In this document: positions 6,544 to 15,137 of the stretch, in pieces
Layout: each line of letters opens with the position of its first letter
Numbering within the stretch: the stretch's first letter is position 1
From: Streptomyces sp. NBC_00775
GTDB taxonomy: Bacteria; Actinomycetota; Actinomycetes; Streptomycetales; Streptomycetaceae
DNA: 64,000 nucleotides
Direction: 5' to 3'
Assembly (NCBI RefSeq): GCF_036347135.1
Contig: NZ_CP108938.1
Location: 6,076,001 to 6,140,000 of the forward strand
Made by a program: the position numbers and the translations under genes
Notes under the pieces: generated by a model
The model's database searches: none
What the model was told of the DNA's origin: nothing
What the model saw: the letters and a program-made list of their open reading frames with translations, nothing else

Positions 6544-7797
6544 GTGGGCCATATGGAGACCATGGAGACGCCCGCGGCCGGCCCGGCCTTCCCGAAGATC
6601 ATCTCCGTCGACGACCACACGGTGGAGCCCCCGAACGTCTGGCAGGACCGGCTCCCGAAGAAGTACCTGGACACCGGCCCCCGCATCGTCCGCGCGCCAC
6701 TGAAGGAGATGACCTTCCTGGGCGGAAAGTTCGCGCCCGTCATGGGCAGCCCCGGCGACGACGGCCCCATCGGTGACTGGTGGGTGTACGAAGACCTGCA
6801 CCGGCCGCTCACCCGTCTCGACACCGCCGTCGGATACGACCGGGACGAGATACGCCTCGAAGTCATCACGTACGGGCAGATGCGACCGGGCTCGTACGAC
6901 GTCCCCCAGCGCCTGGCCGACATGGACGTCAACCACGTGCAGTCCGCCCTCTGCTTCCCCACCTTCCCCCGCTTCTGCGGCCAGACGTTCACCGAGGCCA
7001 AGGACCGTGAGCTGGCACTTCTCGGGGTCAGGGCCTACAACGACTGGATGGTGGAGGAGTGGTGCGGACCGGCCGCCCGGGGTCGTCTCATTCCGCTCAC
7101 CCTCATCCCCCTGTGGGACCCCGCGCTTGCGGCGGAAGAAGTACGCCGCAATGCCGCCCGTGGCGTACGCGCGGTGGCCTTCTCCGAGATTCCGCCCCAC
7201 CTGGGGCTGCCCTCCGTCCACACCGACGACTGGGACCCCTTCCTCGCCGCCTGCGACGAGACCGGCACGGTCATCGCCATGCACATCGGCTCCTCCAGCC
7301 GCATGCCGTCGACCTCCGCCGACGCCCCGCCCGCCGTCGGCTCCACCATCACCTTCGCCAACTGCTGCTTCTCGATGGTCGACTGGCTGATGAGCGGCAA
7401 GTTCGAGCGCTTCCCGAACCTGAAGGTGATGTACGCGGAAGGGCAGATCGGCTGGATCCCCTACATCCTTGAGCGCGCGGATGTGGTGTGGGAGGAGAAC
7501 CGCGGCTGGGGCGGCGTCGCCGACAAGGTCCACCGCCCGCCGTCCGAACTCTTCACCGAGCACGTCTACGGCTGCTTCTTCGACGACGCCTTCGGGCTCA
7601 GGAACCTCGACTCGATCGGCGTCGGCAACGTCCTCTACGAGACCGACTACCCGCACTCCGACTCCACCTGGCCCAAGTCGAGGGAGGTCGGCGAGTCGCA
7701 GATGGGCCATCTCTCCGCGGACGTGGTCGACCGGATCGTGCGGCGCAACGCCATCGAGCTGCTGGGGCTCACGGTGGACGGGCTCTGGGTGCCGTAA
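6544..7797 (+). CDS. Amidohydrolase-family metal-dependent hydrolase or decarboxylase
   Basis: The 417-residue protein belongs to the amidohydrolase-2 group related to ACMSD. The strand-1 metal motif is the variant ISVDDHTVEPPNVW. Further marks are IAMHIGSSSRMPS, a YAEGQIGWIPYILER segment and the late ETDYPHSDSTWP. Members hydrolyse or decarboxylate aromatic or other small acids; the substrate here cannot be read from sequence. It is the first gene of the operator-marked catabolic cluster. The start is uncertain: GTG 6544, ATG 6553 and ATG 6562 are all in frame without a strong ribosome site, and 6544 is only 12 bp from the operator. Confidence 0.85.
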   Translation: MGHMETMETPAAGPAFPKIISVDDHTVEPPNVWQDRLPKKYLDTGPRIVRAPLKEMTFLGGKFAPVMGSPGDDGPIGDWWVYEDLHRPLTRLDTAVGYDRDEIRLEVITYGQMRPGSYDVPQRLADMDVNHVQSALCFPTFPRFCGQTFTEAKDRELALLGVRAYNDWMVEEWCGPAARGRLIPLTLIPLWDPALAAEEVRRNAARGVRAVAFSEIPPHLGLPSVHTDDWDPFLAACDETGTVIAMHIGSSSRMPSTSADAPPAVGSTITFANCCFSMVDWLMSGKFERFPNLKVMYAEGQIGWIPYILERADVVWEENRGWGGVADKVHRPPSELFTEHVYGCFFDDAFGLRNLDSIGVGNVLYETDYPHSDSTWPKSREVGESQMGHLSADVVDRIVRRNAIELLGLTVDGLWVP

Positions 7798-7840
7798 AGC
7801 ACCCCGCGCACATCCCGCAGACATTCCGCACACCCCTTGT

Positions 7841-7855
7841 CTGACGATCCGTCAG
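7841..7855. promoter_or_regulatory. CTGACGNNNCGTCAG operator-like palindrome, copy 2
   Basis: CTGACGATCCGTCAG has perfect arms. It lies in the gap between the amidohydrolase and the first luciferase-like gene, 43 bp (about four helical turns) before the next copy, so two dimers could sit on the same face of the DNA. Confidence 0.8.
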
Positions 7856-7883
7856 CTACGACGATGGCTGCCAGGCCCAGTAA

Positions 7884-7898
7884 ATGACGGATCGTCAG
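7884..7898. promoter_or_regulatory. CTGACGNNNCGTCAG operator-like palindrome, copy 3
   Basis: ATGACGGATCGTCAG differs from the consensus only at the first base. It ends 24 bp before the preferred ATG of the luciferase-like gene, overlapping or just downstream of where its promoter should be, as expected for a repressor site. Confidence 0.75.
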
Positions 7899-7922
7899 AT
7901 AGTTGGATAGGGGTGCGTGCTC

Positions 7923-8864
7923 ATGCAGGTGCTGCCCGAAGGGCGACTGGCGTACGGGATGCAGCTCCCCGTCCAGTCGCAGAGCACCATCTACGCCGAG
8001 CCGTGGGAGACCGACGCCGGTCCCGCCGACCTCGTCGAGATCGCCCGCGCCGCCGACCGCTCCGGCTTCGCCTACCTCGCGAGCTGCGACCACGTCGCCA
8101 TCCCGCGGCGTCTCGCGGGAGCGATGAGCACCATCTGGTACGACCCCGTCGCCACCCTCTCCTACCTCGCGGGCGTGACCGAGCGCGTACGGCTGCTCAG
8201 CCATGTCGCGATCGTCGGGCTGCGGCATCCGCTGGTCACGGCCAAGCAGTACGCGACCCTCGATCACCTCAGTCAGGGACGGCTGATCCTCGGGGTCGGC
8301 GCCGGGCACGTACAGGAGGAGTTCGAGGCGGTCGGGGCCGACTTCGAGCGGCGGGGGACCGTCCTCGACGAGACCATCGATGCCCTGCGGGCCGCGCTCG
8401 GGGTCGACGAATTCCCCGTACACCATGGGAAGTTGTACGACTTCGAGGGGCTCGGGCAGCGGCCCCGGCCCGCCCAGGAGCGGGTGCCCGTCTGGGTCGG
8501 CGGGTCCTCGCCCGCGGCTGTGCGGCGGGCCGCGCTCCGTGGGGACGGCTGGCTGCCGCAGGGCGATCCGCGCGACCGGCTGCCGGGGCAGATCGCCCGG
8601 CTGAAGCGGCTGCGCGCGGAGGCCGGGATCGAGGACCCCGTCACCGTCGGCGCCATCACCGAGCCGCTGTACGTCGGTGCCCCCGGCTGGGACGTCGGGC
8701 GCCGCACGCTGCACGGGGCGCCCGAGGCGCTCGCCGAGTCGCTGCGGGCGTACCGCGCGATGGGTGTGCACCAGATACAGGTGCGCTTCCGCTGCCGGGG
8801 CCGTACCGAACTCATCGACCAGATAGAGGCGTTCGGCGCGGAGGTCGCGCCGCACCTCGACTGA
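7923..8864 (+). CDS. LLM-class (luciferase-like) oxidoreductase, probably F420-dependent
   Basis: The 313-residue protein is a luciferase-like TIM barrel. Family marks include LAYGMQLPVQSQ at the start, ARAADRSGFAYLASCDHVAIP, LRHPLVTAKQYATLDHLSQGRLILGVGAGH and RVPVWVGGSSPAAVRRAA. The HPL...K..ATLD...GR...GVG.G pattern is typical of the actinobacterial F420-dependent group, though FMN use cannot be excluded. ATG 7923 is chosen because AGGGG lies 9 nt upstream; GTG 7917 would be only 3 nt from it. It follows paired operator copies and is followed at 20 nt by an SDR, with which it is probably co-transcribed. Confidence 0.88.
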   Translation: MQVLPEGRLAYGMQLPVQSQSTIYAEPWETDAGPADLVEIARAADRSGFAYLASCDHVAIPRRLAGAMSTIWYDPVATLSYLAGVTERVRLLSHVAIVGLRHPLVTAKQYATLDHLSQGRLILGVGAGHVQEEFEAVGADFERRGTVLDETIDALRAALGVDEFPVHHGKLYDFEGLGQRPRPAQERVPVWVGGSSPAAVRRAALRGDGWLPQGDPRDRLPGQIARLKRLRAEAGIEDPVTVGAITEPLYVGAPGWDVGRRTLHGAPEALAESLRAYRAMGVHQIQVRFRCRGRTELIDQIEAFGAEVAPHLD

Positions 8865-8884
8865 GACCCCTAGGGAGTCACGGC

Positions 8885-9670
8885 ATGGGCAAGCTGGACG
8901 GACGCGTCGTTCTCATCACCGGTGCGGCGCGCGGGCAGGGCGAGCAGGAGGCGCGGCTCTTCGCGGCGGAGGGTGCCGGCGTCGTCGTCGCGGATGTGCT
9001 CGACGACCAGGGTGAGGCCCTGGCCAAGGAGATCGGCGCGCGGTACGTCCATCTCGACGTGAGCCAGGAGGCCGACTGGCACACGGCCGTCGCCGCCGCG
9101 AAGAGCGCGTACGGGCGCATCGACGGGCTCGTCAACAACGCCGGCATCCTCCGCTTCAACGAGCTGGTCGCCACGCCCCTCGACGAGTTCCAGCAGATCG
9201 TGCAGGTCAACCAGGTCGGCGTGTTCCTCGGGATCAAGACCGTCGCGCCCGAGATCGAGGCCGCGGGCGGCGGGACCATAGTGAACACCGCCTCCTACGC
9301 GGGGCTCACCGGGATGGCGTGGGTGGGGGCGTACTCCGCGACCAAGCACGCCATCGTCGGGCTGACCCGGGTCGCCGCGCTCGAACTGGCCGCCAAGAAG
9401 ATCCGCGTCAACGCCGTCTGCCCGGGCGCCGTCGACACCGCCATGAGCAACCCCGCCCAGCTCGACCCGGACGCCGACCCCGCCGACAGCGCGGCGGCCT
9501 CGGAGGCGCTCGACGAGCTGTACCGCAAGCTCGTGCCGCTCGGGCGGATCGGCAGGCCGGAGGAGGTGGCCCGGCTCGCCCTCTTCCTGACCGGCGAGGA
9601 CTCCTCGTACATCACCGGTCAGCCGTTCGTGATCGACGGCGGATGGCTGGCAGGCGTGAGTGTTCTCTGA
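8885..9670 (+). CDS. SDR-family NAD(P)-dependent oxidoreductase
   Basis: The 261-residue classical short-chain dehydrogenase shows the cofactor motif ITGAARGQG, the VNNAG structural motif, catalytic Tyr and Lys in AYSATKHA, and the C-terminal ITGQPFVIDGGW. The acidic residue in VVADVLDD after strand 2 suggests NAD preference. ATG 8885 is preceded by AGGGAG. The stop codon lies inside the operator copy at 9667-9681. In this cluster it probably oxidises an alcohol intermediate before the aldehyde dehydrogenase, but the substrate is unknown. Confidence 0.92.
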   Translation: MGKLDGRVVLITGAARGQGEQEARLFAAEGAGVVVADVLDDQGEALAKEIGARYVHLDVSQEADWHTAVAAAKSAYGRIDGLVNNAGILRFNELVATPLDEFQQIVQVNQVGVFLGIKTVAPEIEAAGGGTIVNTASYAGLTGMAWVGAYSATKHAIVGLTRVAALELAAKKIRVNAVCPGAVDTAMSNPAQLDPDADPADSAAASEALDELYRKLVPLGRIGRPEEVARLALFLTGEDSSYITGQPFVIDGGWLAGVSVL

Positions 9671-9681
9671 CGATGCATCAG
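9667..9681. promoter_or_regulatory. CTGACGNNNCGTCAG operator-like palindrome, copy 4
   Basis: CTGACGATGCATCAG has one mismatch in the right arm (CATCAG). It overlaps the SDR stop codon and lies 60 bp before copy 5, so it may be an auxiliary site for the next promoter. Confidence 0.65.
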
Positions 9682-9726
9682 CTATTGACGGTCCATGTGC
9701 ACGGTGGAACAGTCGGCTCAAAGAAT

Positions 9727-9741
9727 CTGACGATGCGTCAG
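9727..9741. promoter_or_regulatory. CTGACGNNNCGTCAG operator-like palindrome, copy 5
   Basis: CTGACGATGCGTCAG has perfect arms and lies 27 bp before the TTG start of the next luciferase-like gene. It implies a separate regulated promoter for the distal operon (9769-14088). Confidence 0.8.
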
Positions 9742-9768
9742 GTAACTGGATGGGGACGGTGAACCTCC

Positions 9769-10887
9769 TTGGAATTCGGGCTCTTTGTACAGGGATACGT
9801 GGGCAAGCGGGCCGAGACCGATCCGCTCGCGGAGCACAAGGCGCTGATGGAGGAGACCGAGTACGTCATCCAGGCGGACAAGTCCGGCTTCAAGTACGCC
9901 TGGGCGTCCGAGCACCACTTCCTGGAGGAGTACTCGCACCTCTCCGCCAATGACGTCTACCTCGGCTATCTGGCGCACGCGACGGACCGCATCCACCTCG
10001 GCTCGGGCATCTTCAACCCGCTCGCCCAGGTCAACCACCCCGTGAAGGTCGCCGAGAAGGTCGCCATGCTCGACCATCTCACCGAGAACCGCTTCGAGTT
10101 CGGGTCCGGACGCGGAGCGGGATCGCACGAGATCCTCGGCTTCCTTCCCGGCATCACCGACATGAACTACACCAAGGAGATCTGGGAAGAGACCATCGCC
10201 GAGTTCCCCAAGATGTGGCTCCAGGATGAGTACGTCGGGTTCAAGGGCAAGCACTGGCAGCTGCCGCCCCGCAAGGTGCTCCCCAAGCCGTACGGGAAGT
10301 CGCACCCCGCGATGTGGTACGCCGCCGGGTCGCCGCCCTCGTACGCGATGGCCGCCCGCAAGGGGCTGGGTGTGCTCGGCTTCAGCGTGCAGAAGGTCTC
10401 CGACATGGAGTGGGTCCTTGAGCAGTACAAGACGGCGGTCGTCGACGCCGAGCCCATCGGGGACTTCGTCAACGACAACGTGATGGTGACGACCACCGCG
10501 ATCTGCGCGCCCACGCACGACGAGGCGATCCGGATCGCGGTGAGCGGCGGGCTGCACTATCTGCCCTCCCTCGTCTTCCGCTACCACGACACCTTCCCGC
10601 GCCCGGAGGGCTTCCCCGTCTGGCCCGAGACGCTCCCCGAGTACAACGCCGAGTTCGTCGAACTCCTCATCGAGGAGGAGCTGTTGATCTGCGGCGACCC
10701 CGACGAGGTGCTCACCCAGTGCAAGCGCTGGGAGCAGGCGGGCGCCGACCAGCTGAGCTTCGGGCTGCCGGTCGGAGTCCCCAAGGAGGAGACCCTCCAG
10801 ACGATCCGGATGATCGGCGAGCACGTCATTCCGAAGATCGACACGGATCCTGTGCACCGCACGACCCGGTTCCGCCAGTCCGCCTGA
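9769..10887 (+). CDS. LLM-class flavin-dependent oxidoreductase (monooxygenase-like)
   Basis: The 372-residue bacterial-luciferase-like protein starts from TTG (MEFGLFVQGYVGKR). That start aligns with the usual MKFGLF-type beginning; nearby GTG and ATG codons are out of frame. Family marks include ASEHHFLEEYSHLSANDVYL, HLGSGIFNPLAQVNHPVKVAEKVAMLDH, FGSGRGAGSHEI and LICGDPDEVLTQCKRWEQAG. This subgroup resembles two-component flavin monooxygenases more than the F420 reductase type of the gene at 7923. It begins a unit with the D-aminoacylase-like and aldehyde dehydrogenase genes. Substrate unknown. Confidence 0.88.
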   Translation: MEFGLFVQGYVGKRAETDPLAEHKALMEETEYVIQADKSGFKYAWASEHHFLEEYSHLSANDVYLGYLAHATDRIHLGSGIFNPLAQVNHPVKVAEKVAMLDHLTENRFEFGSGRGAGSHEILGFLPGITDMNYTKEIWEETIAEFPKMWLQDEYVGFKGKHWQLPPRKVLPKPYGKSHPAMWYAAGSPPSYAMAARKGLGVLGFSVQKVSDMEWVLEQYKTAVVDAEPIGDFVNDNVMVTTTAICAPTHDEAIRIAVSGGLHYLPSLVFRYHDTFPRPEGFPVWPETLPEYNAEFVELLIEEELLICGDPDEVLTQCKRWEQAGADQLSFGLPVGVPKEETLQTIRMIGEHVIPKIDTDPVHRTTRFRQSA

Positions 10888-10909
10888 TCCCTTCGAAAGG
10901 GGCGCCACG

Positions 10910-12640
10910 ATGCTCGACCACCTGATCAAGGGCGCGACCGTCGTGGACGGGACGGGCGAGCCCGCGTACACCGCCGACGTGGGGATACGGGACGGCCGTA
11001 TCGCCGTCGTCGGCATGACCACCGAGGAGGCGAGGGCGACCGAGGACGCGCACGGGCTCGTCCTCGCCCCCGGCTTCGTCGACCCCCACACCCACTACGA
11101 CGCCCAGCTCTTCTGGGACCCGTACGCGACCCCGTCCCTGAACCACGGGGTCACGACGGTCGCGGGCGGCAACTGCGGCTTCACGCTCGCGCCACTGAAC
11201 CCCGCCAGGCCGGAGGACGCCGACTACACACGGCGGATGATGTCCAAGGTCGAGGGCATGTCCCTGGTCGCCCTGGAGGAGGGCGCGCCCTGGAGCTGGC
11301 GCTCCTTCGGCGAGTACCTGGACGCGCTGGAGGGCCGGATCGCCGTCAACGCGGGCTTCATGGTGGGGCATTGCGCGCTGCGGCGGTACGTCATGGGCGC
11401 GGACGCGGTGGGCGGGCAGCCGACTCCCGGCCAGCTCGCGGACATGATCGCCCTCTTCCACGAGGCGATGGACGCGGGGGCCTGGGGCCTGTCCACCACC
11501 CAGTCGTCCACACACTCCGACGGCGACGGGAAGCCGGTCGCCTCCCGGCACGCGACCCCCGCCGAGCTGCTGGCTCTGTCGAAGGCGGTGGGCGAGCACG
11601 AGGGCACCCAGATCGAGGCGATCGTCGCCGGGTGCCTCGACCAGTTCAGCGATGACGAGATCGACCTGTTCGTGGAGATGAGCGCCGCCGCGGGAAGGCC
11701 CCTGAACTGGAACGTCCTGACGATCGACGCCGCCGTCCCCGAACGCGTCCCCCGCCAGCTGGAGGCCAGCGAGCGTGCCCGCAAGGCCGGCGGCCGCATC
11801 GTCGCGCTCACCATGCCGATCCTCACACCGATGAACATGTCGCTCGGCACCTTCTGCGCACTGAACCTCATCCCCGGCTGGGGCGAGGTGCTGGGCCTGC
11901 CCGTGCCGGAGCGCATCGCCCGGCTGCGCGACCCGGACGTCCGGGCCGAGATGCTGCGGCGGGCGGGCTCCAAGGAGGCCGGCGTCTTCCGGCGGCTCGC
12001 CAACTTCGGGCGGTACGTCATCGGCGACACGTACAGCGCGGCGAACGAGGGCCTGACCGGGCGGGTCGTCAACGACATCGCGGCCGAGCGCGGCCAGGAA
12101 CCTTTCGAGTGCCTGGTCGAGATCTGCGCGGCCGACGATCTGCGTACGGTCCTGTGGCCGATGCCCACCGACAACGACCCCGGCTCGTGGGCCCTGCGCG
12201 CCGAGACCTGGCAGCACCAGGACGTCATGCTCGGCGGCTCCGACGCGGGCGCCCATCTGGACCGCATGTGCGGAGCCCCGTACACCACCCGCTTCATCGG
12301 CGACTGCCTGCGCGGGCGGAAGCTGACCACGCTGGAGCAGGCCGTGAAGATGCTGACGGACGATCCGGCGCGGCTCTTCGGCCTGCGCGAGCGCGGACGG
12401 ATCGTGGAGGGCTTCCATGCCGACCTGGTGCTTTTCGACCCGGAACGGATCGACGCCGGAAAGGCCACCCTGGTGCACGACCTGCCGGGAGACAGCCCGC
12501 GGCTCGACTCCAGGGCGATCGGCATAACGGCCGTGTGGGTCAACGGGATCGAGGCGATCCGCGGTGATGTGGTGACGGGCGCGGTGCCCGGGAAGGTGCT
12601 CCGCTCCGGGCGGGACACACGGACGGTGAGCACCAAGTGA
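10910..12640 (+). CDS. N-acyl-D-amino-acid deacylase-like amidohydrolase
   Basis: The 576-residue protein belongs to the amidohydrolase-3/D-aminoacylase group. It has the metal-binding APGFVDPHTHYDAQ motif, GGNCGFT, AWGLSTTQS, and the late GGSDAGAHLDRMCG containing the catalytic-site Asp. These zinc enzymes cleave N-acyl or related amide bonds, but several relatives act on non-peptide amides. ATG 10910 follows GAAAGGGG. The stop overlaps the next gene's GTG (GTGA), so it is translationally coupled to the aldehyde dehydrogenase. Confidence 0.88.
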   Translation: MLDHLIKGATVVDGTGEPAYTADVGIRDGRIAVVGMTTEEARATEDAHGLVLAPGFVDPHTHYDAQLFWDPYATPSLNHGVTTVAGGNCGFTLAPLNPARPEDADYTRRMMSKVEGMSLVALEEGAPWSWRSFGEYLDALEGRIAVNAGFMVGHCALRRYVMGADAVGGQPTPGQLADMIALFHEAMDAGAWGLSTTQSSTHSDGDGKPVASRHATPAELLALSKAVGEHEGTQIEAIVAGCLDQFSDDEIDLFVEMSAAAGRPLNWNVLTIDAAVPERVPRQLEASERARKAGGRIVALTMPILTPMNMSLGTFCALNLIPGWGEVLGLPVPERIARLRDPDVRAEMLRRAGSKEAGVFRRLANFGRYVIGDTYSAANEGLTGRVVNDIAAERGQEPFECLVEICAADDLRTVLWPMPTDNDPGSWALRAETWQHQDVMLGGSDAGAHLDRMCGAPYTTRFIGDCLRGRKLTTLEQAVKMLTDDPARLFGLRERGRIVEGFHADLVLFDPERIDAGKATLVHDLPGDSPRLDSRAIGITAVWVNGIEAIRGDVVTGAVPGKVLRSGRDTRTVSTK

Positions 12641-14088
12641 CCCAGGAACAGCGGCTGTTCATCGGCGGGTCATGGGTGGAGCCCGACCACGGGTACTACG
12701 AGGTGACCGACCCGGCGACCGAGGGTGTCGTCGGGCGGGCGCCGGAGGCCTCACGGGATCAGGTGCACACGGCCGCGGCCGCGGCCCGCGAGGCCTTCAC
12801 GGCGTGGTCGCGGACACCCGCCGAGGAACGCGCCGCCGTCCTCTCCCGCGCGGCGGACATCATCCAGCGCAACTTCGTCCCGTACGCCGAACTCGCCCAG
12901 GCCGAGAGCGGCGCCACGACGGCGACGGCGCGTGGCATGCAGGTCGGCGTGGGCATGGCCCGCTTCCGGCGCTACGCGAAGACCGAGCCCGTCGAGCAGC
13001 CACTGCCCCCGCAGATCAACGAGGCCGGCCCCTTCGGCAAGGCTGCCGTGATGGGCGCTGTGGCCGTACGCCAGCCCGTGGGCGTCGTCACCTGCATCAC
13101 CTCGTACAACAATCCCTGGGCCAACCCGGCGGGCAAGATCGCCCCGGCCCTTGCGATGGGCAACACGGTGGTCGTGAAGCCGGCCCCGCAGGACCCGCTG
13201 TCGGTGTACCGCATGGCGGACGCGCTGGAGGCGGCGGGCGCGCCGCCGGGTGTCGTGAACGTGGTCAGCGGTGCCCGTCCGGAGGTGGGTGAGGCCGCCG
13301 TCGACTCCCCGGACGTCGACATGGTCAGCTTCACCGGCTCGACGGCGGTCGGGCAGCGCATCGCCGAGGTGTGCGGGCGCGGGATGAAGCGGCAGCTGAT
13401 GGAGCTGGGCGGCAAGGGCGCGGCGGTCGTCTTCGACGACACCGATCTGGAGTCGGCGGTGTCGGGCATCGGCACGACCTTCTCCTTCTACAGCGGGCAG
13501 ATCTGCACGGCGCCGACCCGGGTGCTGGTGCAGCGTGGCGTGCACGACCGACTGGTCGAGCAACTCGCCGCGTACGCCGGGTACTTGAAGGTGGGGGACC
13601 CGAGGGAGCCGGGCACGGTCGTCGGGCCGGTCATCTCGGCGGCACACCGGGACCGGGTCGAGTCGTACGTCGACCTCGGCCGGAAGGAGGGCGCGCGGGT
13701 GGTCACGGGTGGCGAACGTCCCGCTCTCGACCGCGGCTTCTATGTGGCCCCCACCCTGTTGGCCGACTGCACCCCGGACATGCGCGTGGTCCGGGAGGAG
13801 ATCTTCGGCCCGGTCGTCGTGGTCGTCCCCTTCGACGACGAGGAGGAGGGCATCGCGCTCGCCAACGACTCCGACTACGGGCTGATCGACTACGTCTGGT
13901 CCGGCGACGTCGCCCGCGCCTTCCGCGTCGCCCGCCGGCTGCGCGCCGGCGGGGTGGGCGTGAACACGGTGGGCCGCAACATGGAGGCGCCGTTCGGGGG
14001 CTTCAAGAAGAGCGGGGTGGGGAGGGACGTGGGGTCGTACGCCCTGCACGCGTACAGCGAGGTGCAGGCGATCGTGTGGCCGGGGTGA
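12637..14088 (+). CDS. NAD(P)-dependent aldehyde dehydrogenase
   Basis: The 483-residue enzyme has the complete ALDH signature: the SYNNPWANPAGKIAPALAMGNTVVVKP cofactor region in modified form, FTGSTAVG, catalytic Glu in MELGGKGA, catalytic Cys in YSGQICTAPTR, and EEIFGPVVVV. The GTG start overlaps the preceding stop. It probably oxidises an aldehyde from the amidohydrolase/monooxygenase steps to an acid. It is the last gene of the unit and converges on the nitroreductase gene with a 6-bp gap. Confidence 0.93.
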   Translation: MTQEQRLFIGGSWVEPDHGYYEVTDPATEGVVGRAPEASRDQVHTAAAAAREAFTAWSRTPAEERAAVLSRAADIIQRNFVPYAELAQAESGATTATARGMQVGVGMARFRRYAKTEPVEQPLPPQINEAGPFGKAAVMGAVAVRQPVGVVTCITSYNNPWANPAGKIAPALAMGNTVVVKPAPQDPLSVYRMADALEAAGAPPGVVNVVSGARPEVGEAAVDSPDVDMVSFTGSTAVGQRIAEVCGRGMKRQLMELGGKGAAVVFDDTDLESAVSGIGTTFSFYSGQICTAPTRVLVQRGVHDRLVEQLAAYAGYLKVGDPREPGTVVGPVISAAHRDRVESYVDLGRKEGARVVTGGERPALDRGFYVAPTLLADCTPDMRVVREEIFGPVVVVVPFDDEEEGIALANDSDYGLIDYVWSGDVARAFRVARRLRAGGVGVNTVGRNMEAPFGGFKKSGVGRDVGSYALHAYSEVQAIVWPG

Positions 14089-14094
14089 GGCCGC

Positions 14095-14490
14095 TCAGCC
14101 GGTCAGGTCGACGCGCACGGTCAACAGGTTCGTGCCGAGTGCCCGTACGGCGCTGCTGTTCATCCGGGGCAGTGACCTGAGGCGGGCGCGGGCGTCGTCC
14201 TCGGGGAGCGGATGGGCGATGCCTGGGTGCCAGCGCCCGTTGATGCGGACCCGGACCTTCGGGTCGGCCATGATGTTCCGTACGTAGTGGGACTTCTCGC
14301 CGAACTCCGAGACGAGCCAGAACGTATCCCCGACACGCCGCCCGCCGAGCGGTGTCCGGCGCGGCAGCCCGGAGCTGCGTCCGGTGGTCTCCAGGAGGGT
14401 CTGCCAGGGCAGCCGTTTGACGACCGGGTTGCCGATCCGCCGCTGGAACGTCGTGACGGCCCGGTGCTTGATCTCGTTGTAGCGCGACAT
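14095..14490 (-). CDS. Deazaflavin (F420)-dependent nitroreductase family protein (DDN-like)
   Basis: The 131-residue protein matches the Ddn/split beta-barrel F420 family: LPWQTLLETTGRSSGLPRRTPLGGRRVGDTFWLVSEFGEKSHYVRNIMADPKVRVRINGRWHPGIA. The ETTGR(S/K)SG...TPL and SEFG...WV.N...P.V.V pattern is diagnostic. These proteins use reduced F420 to reduce quinones, enones or nitro compounds. ATG 14490 is chosen because it starts the conserved domain and follows GGAAGAG; a longer frame to 14649 would overlap arsC. With fbiC and the luciferase-like enzymes it supports an active F420 metabolism. Confidence 0.88.
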   Translation of the reverse strand: MSRYNEIKHRAVTTFQRRIGNPVVKRLPWQTLLETTGRSSGLPRRTPLGGRRVGDTFWLVSEFGEKSHYVRNIMADPKVRVRINGRWHPGIAHPLPEDDARARLRSLPRMNSSAVRALGTNLLTVRVDLTG

Positions 14491-14645
14491 GGGGGGCTCT
14501 TCCGGTTCGGGTATCAGCGAGCCTATCGGGGCGGCGGGGGTTCGGCCGAGCAGGCCGATCTCCGGGCCGAGGTCACGCCGATGCCGTGCCGTCGTGCCCG
14601 GAGCCGATGACGATGGCCTCGCGCATGCCGGAATCGGTAACGGGG

Positions 14646-15065
14646 TCACGCCTCCCGCTTGGCGTCGATCTCGGCGATCAGCGCCTCGATGCGGGTCCTG
14701 ATCTCGTCGCGGATCGGGCGGACGGCCTCGACGCCCTTGCCGGCCGGGTCCTCCAGCGCCCAGTCGAGGTACTTCTTGCCCGGGAAGATCGGGCAGGCGT
14801 CGCCGCAGCCCATCGTGATGACGTAGTCGGACGCCTGGACGGCCTCGGTGGTCAGGATCTTCGGCTCGGCGTCGGCGATGTCGATGCCGACCTCCTTCAT
14901 CGCCTCGACCGCGGAGGGGTTGACCTGGTCGCCCGGGACGGAGCCGGCGGAGCGGACCTCGATCCGGTCGCCCGCGAGGTGGGAGAGGAATCCGGCAGCC
15001 ATCTGCGAACGCCCGGCGTTGTGGACGCAGACGAACAGCACGGAGGAGAGCGGGCTGGAGGACAT
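14646..15065 (-). CDS. arsC: Arsenate reductase, low-molecular-weight phosphatase type
   Basis: The 139-residue cytosolic enzyme reduces arsenate to arsenite. It carries the CX5R loop as FVCVHNAGRS (Cys13, Arg19), the resolving cysteines in MGCGDACP (Cys87, Cys91), and the general-acid Asp in DWALEDP (Asp101), so all catalytic residues are present. The three-cysteine layout is that of the thioredoxin- or mycothiol-linked class. ATG 15065 follows GAAGGAAG. It diverges from arsR at 15138 across a 72-bp gap that must hold both promoters. Confidence 0.95.
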   Translation of the reverse strand: MSSSPLSSVLFVCVHNAGRSQMAAGFLSHLAGDRIEVRSAGSVPGDQVNPSAVEAMKEVGIDIADAEPKILTTEAVQASDYVITMGCGDACPIFPGKKYLDWALEDPAGKGVEAVRPIRDEIRTRIEALIAEIDAKREA

Positions 15066-15098
15066 CGGTTCTTCCTTCGCCAGTGGATCATCAGCCTG

Positions 15099-15112
15099 GG
15101 CTGGTATCAGCC
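15099..15112. promoter_or_regulatory. Inverted repeat in the arsC-arsR divergent promoter
   Basis: GGCTG and CAGCC arms (GGCTGGTATCAGCC) sit in the 72-bp gap between arsC and arsR. Short imperfect inverted repeats at such positions are typical ArsR/SmtB operators, so autoregulation by the adjacent arsR is likely. Confidence 0.45.
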
Positions 15113-15137
15113 AGGAGTGATGTGAAACTATCAGTCC

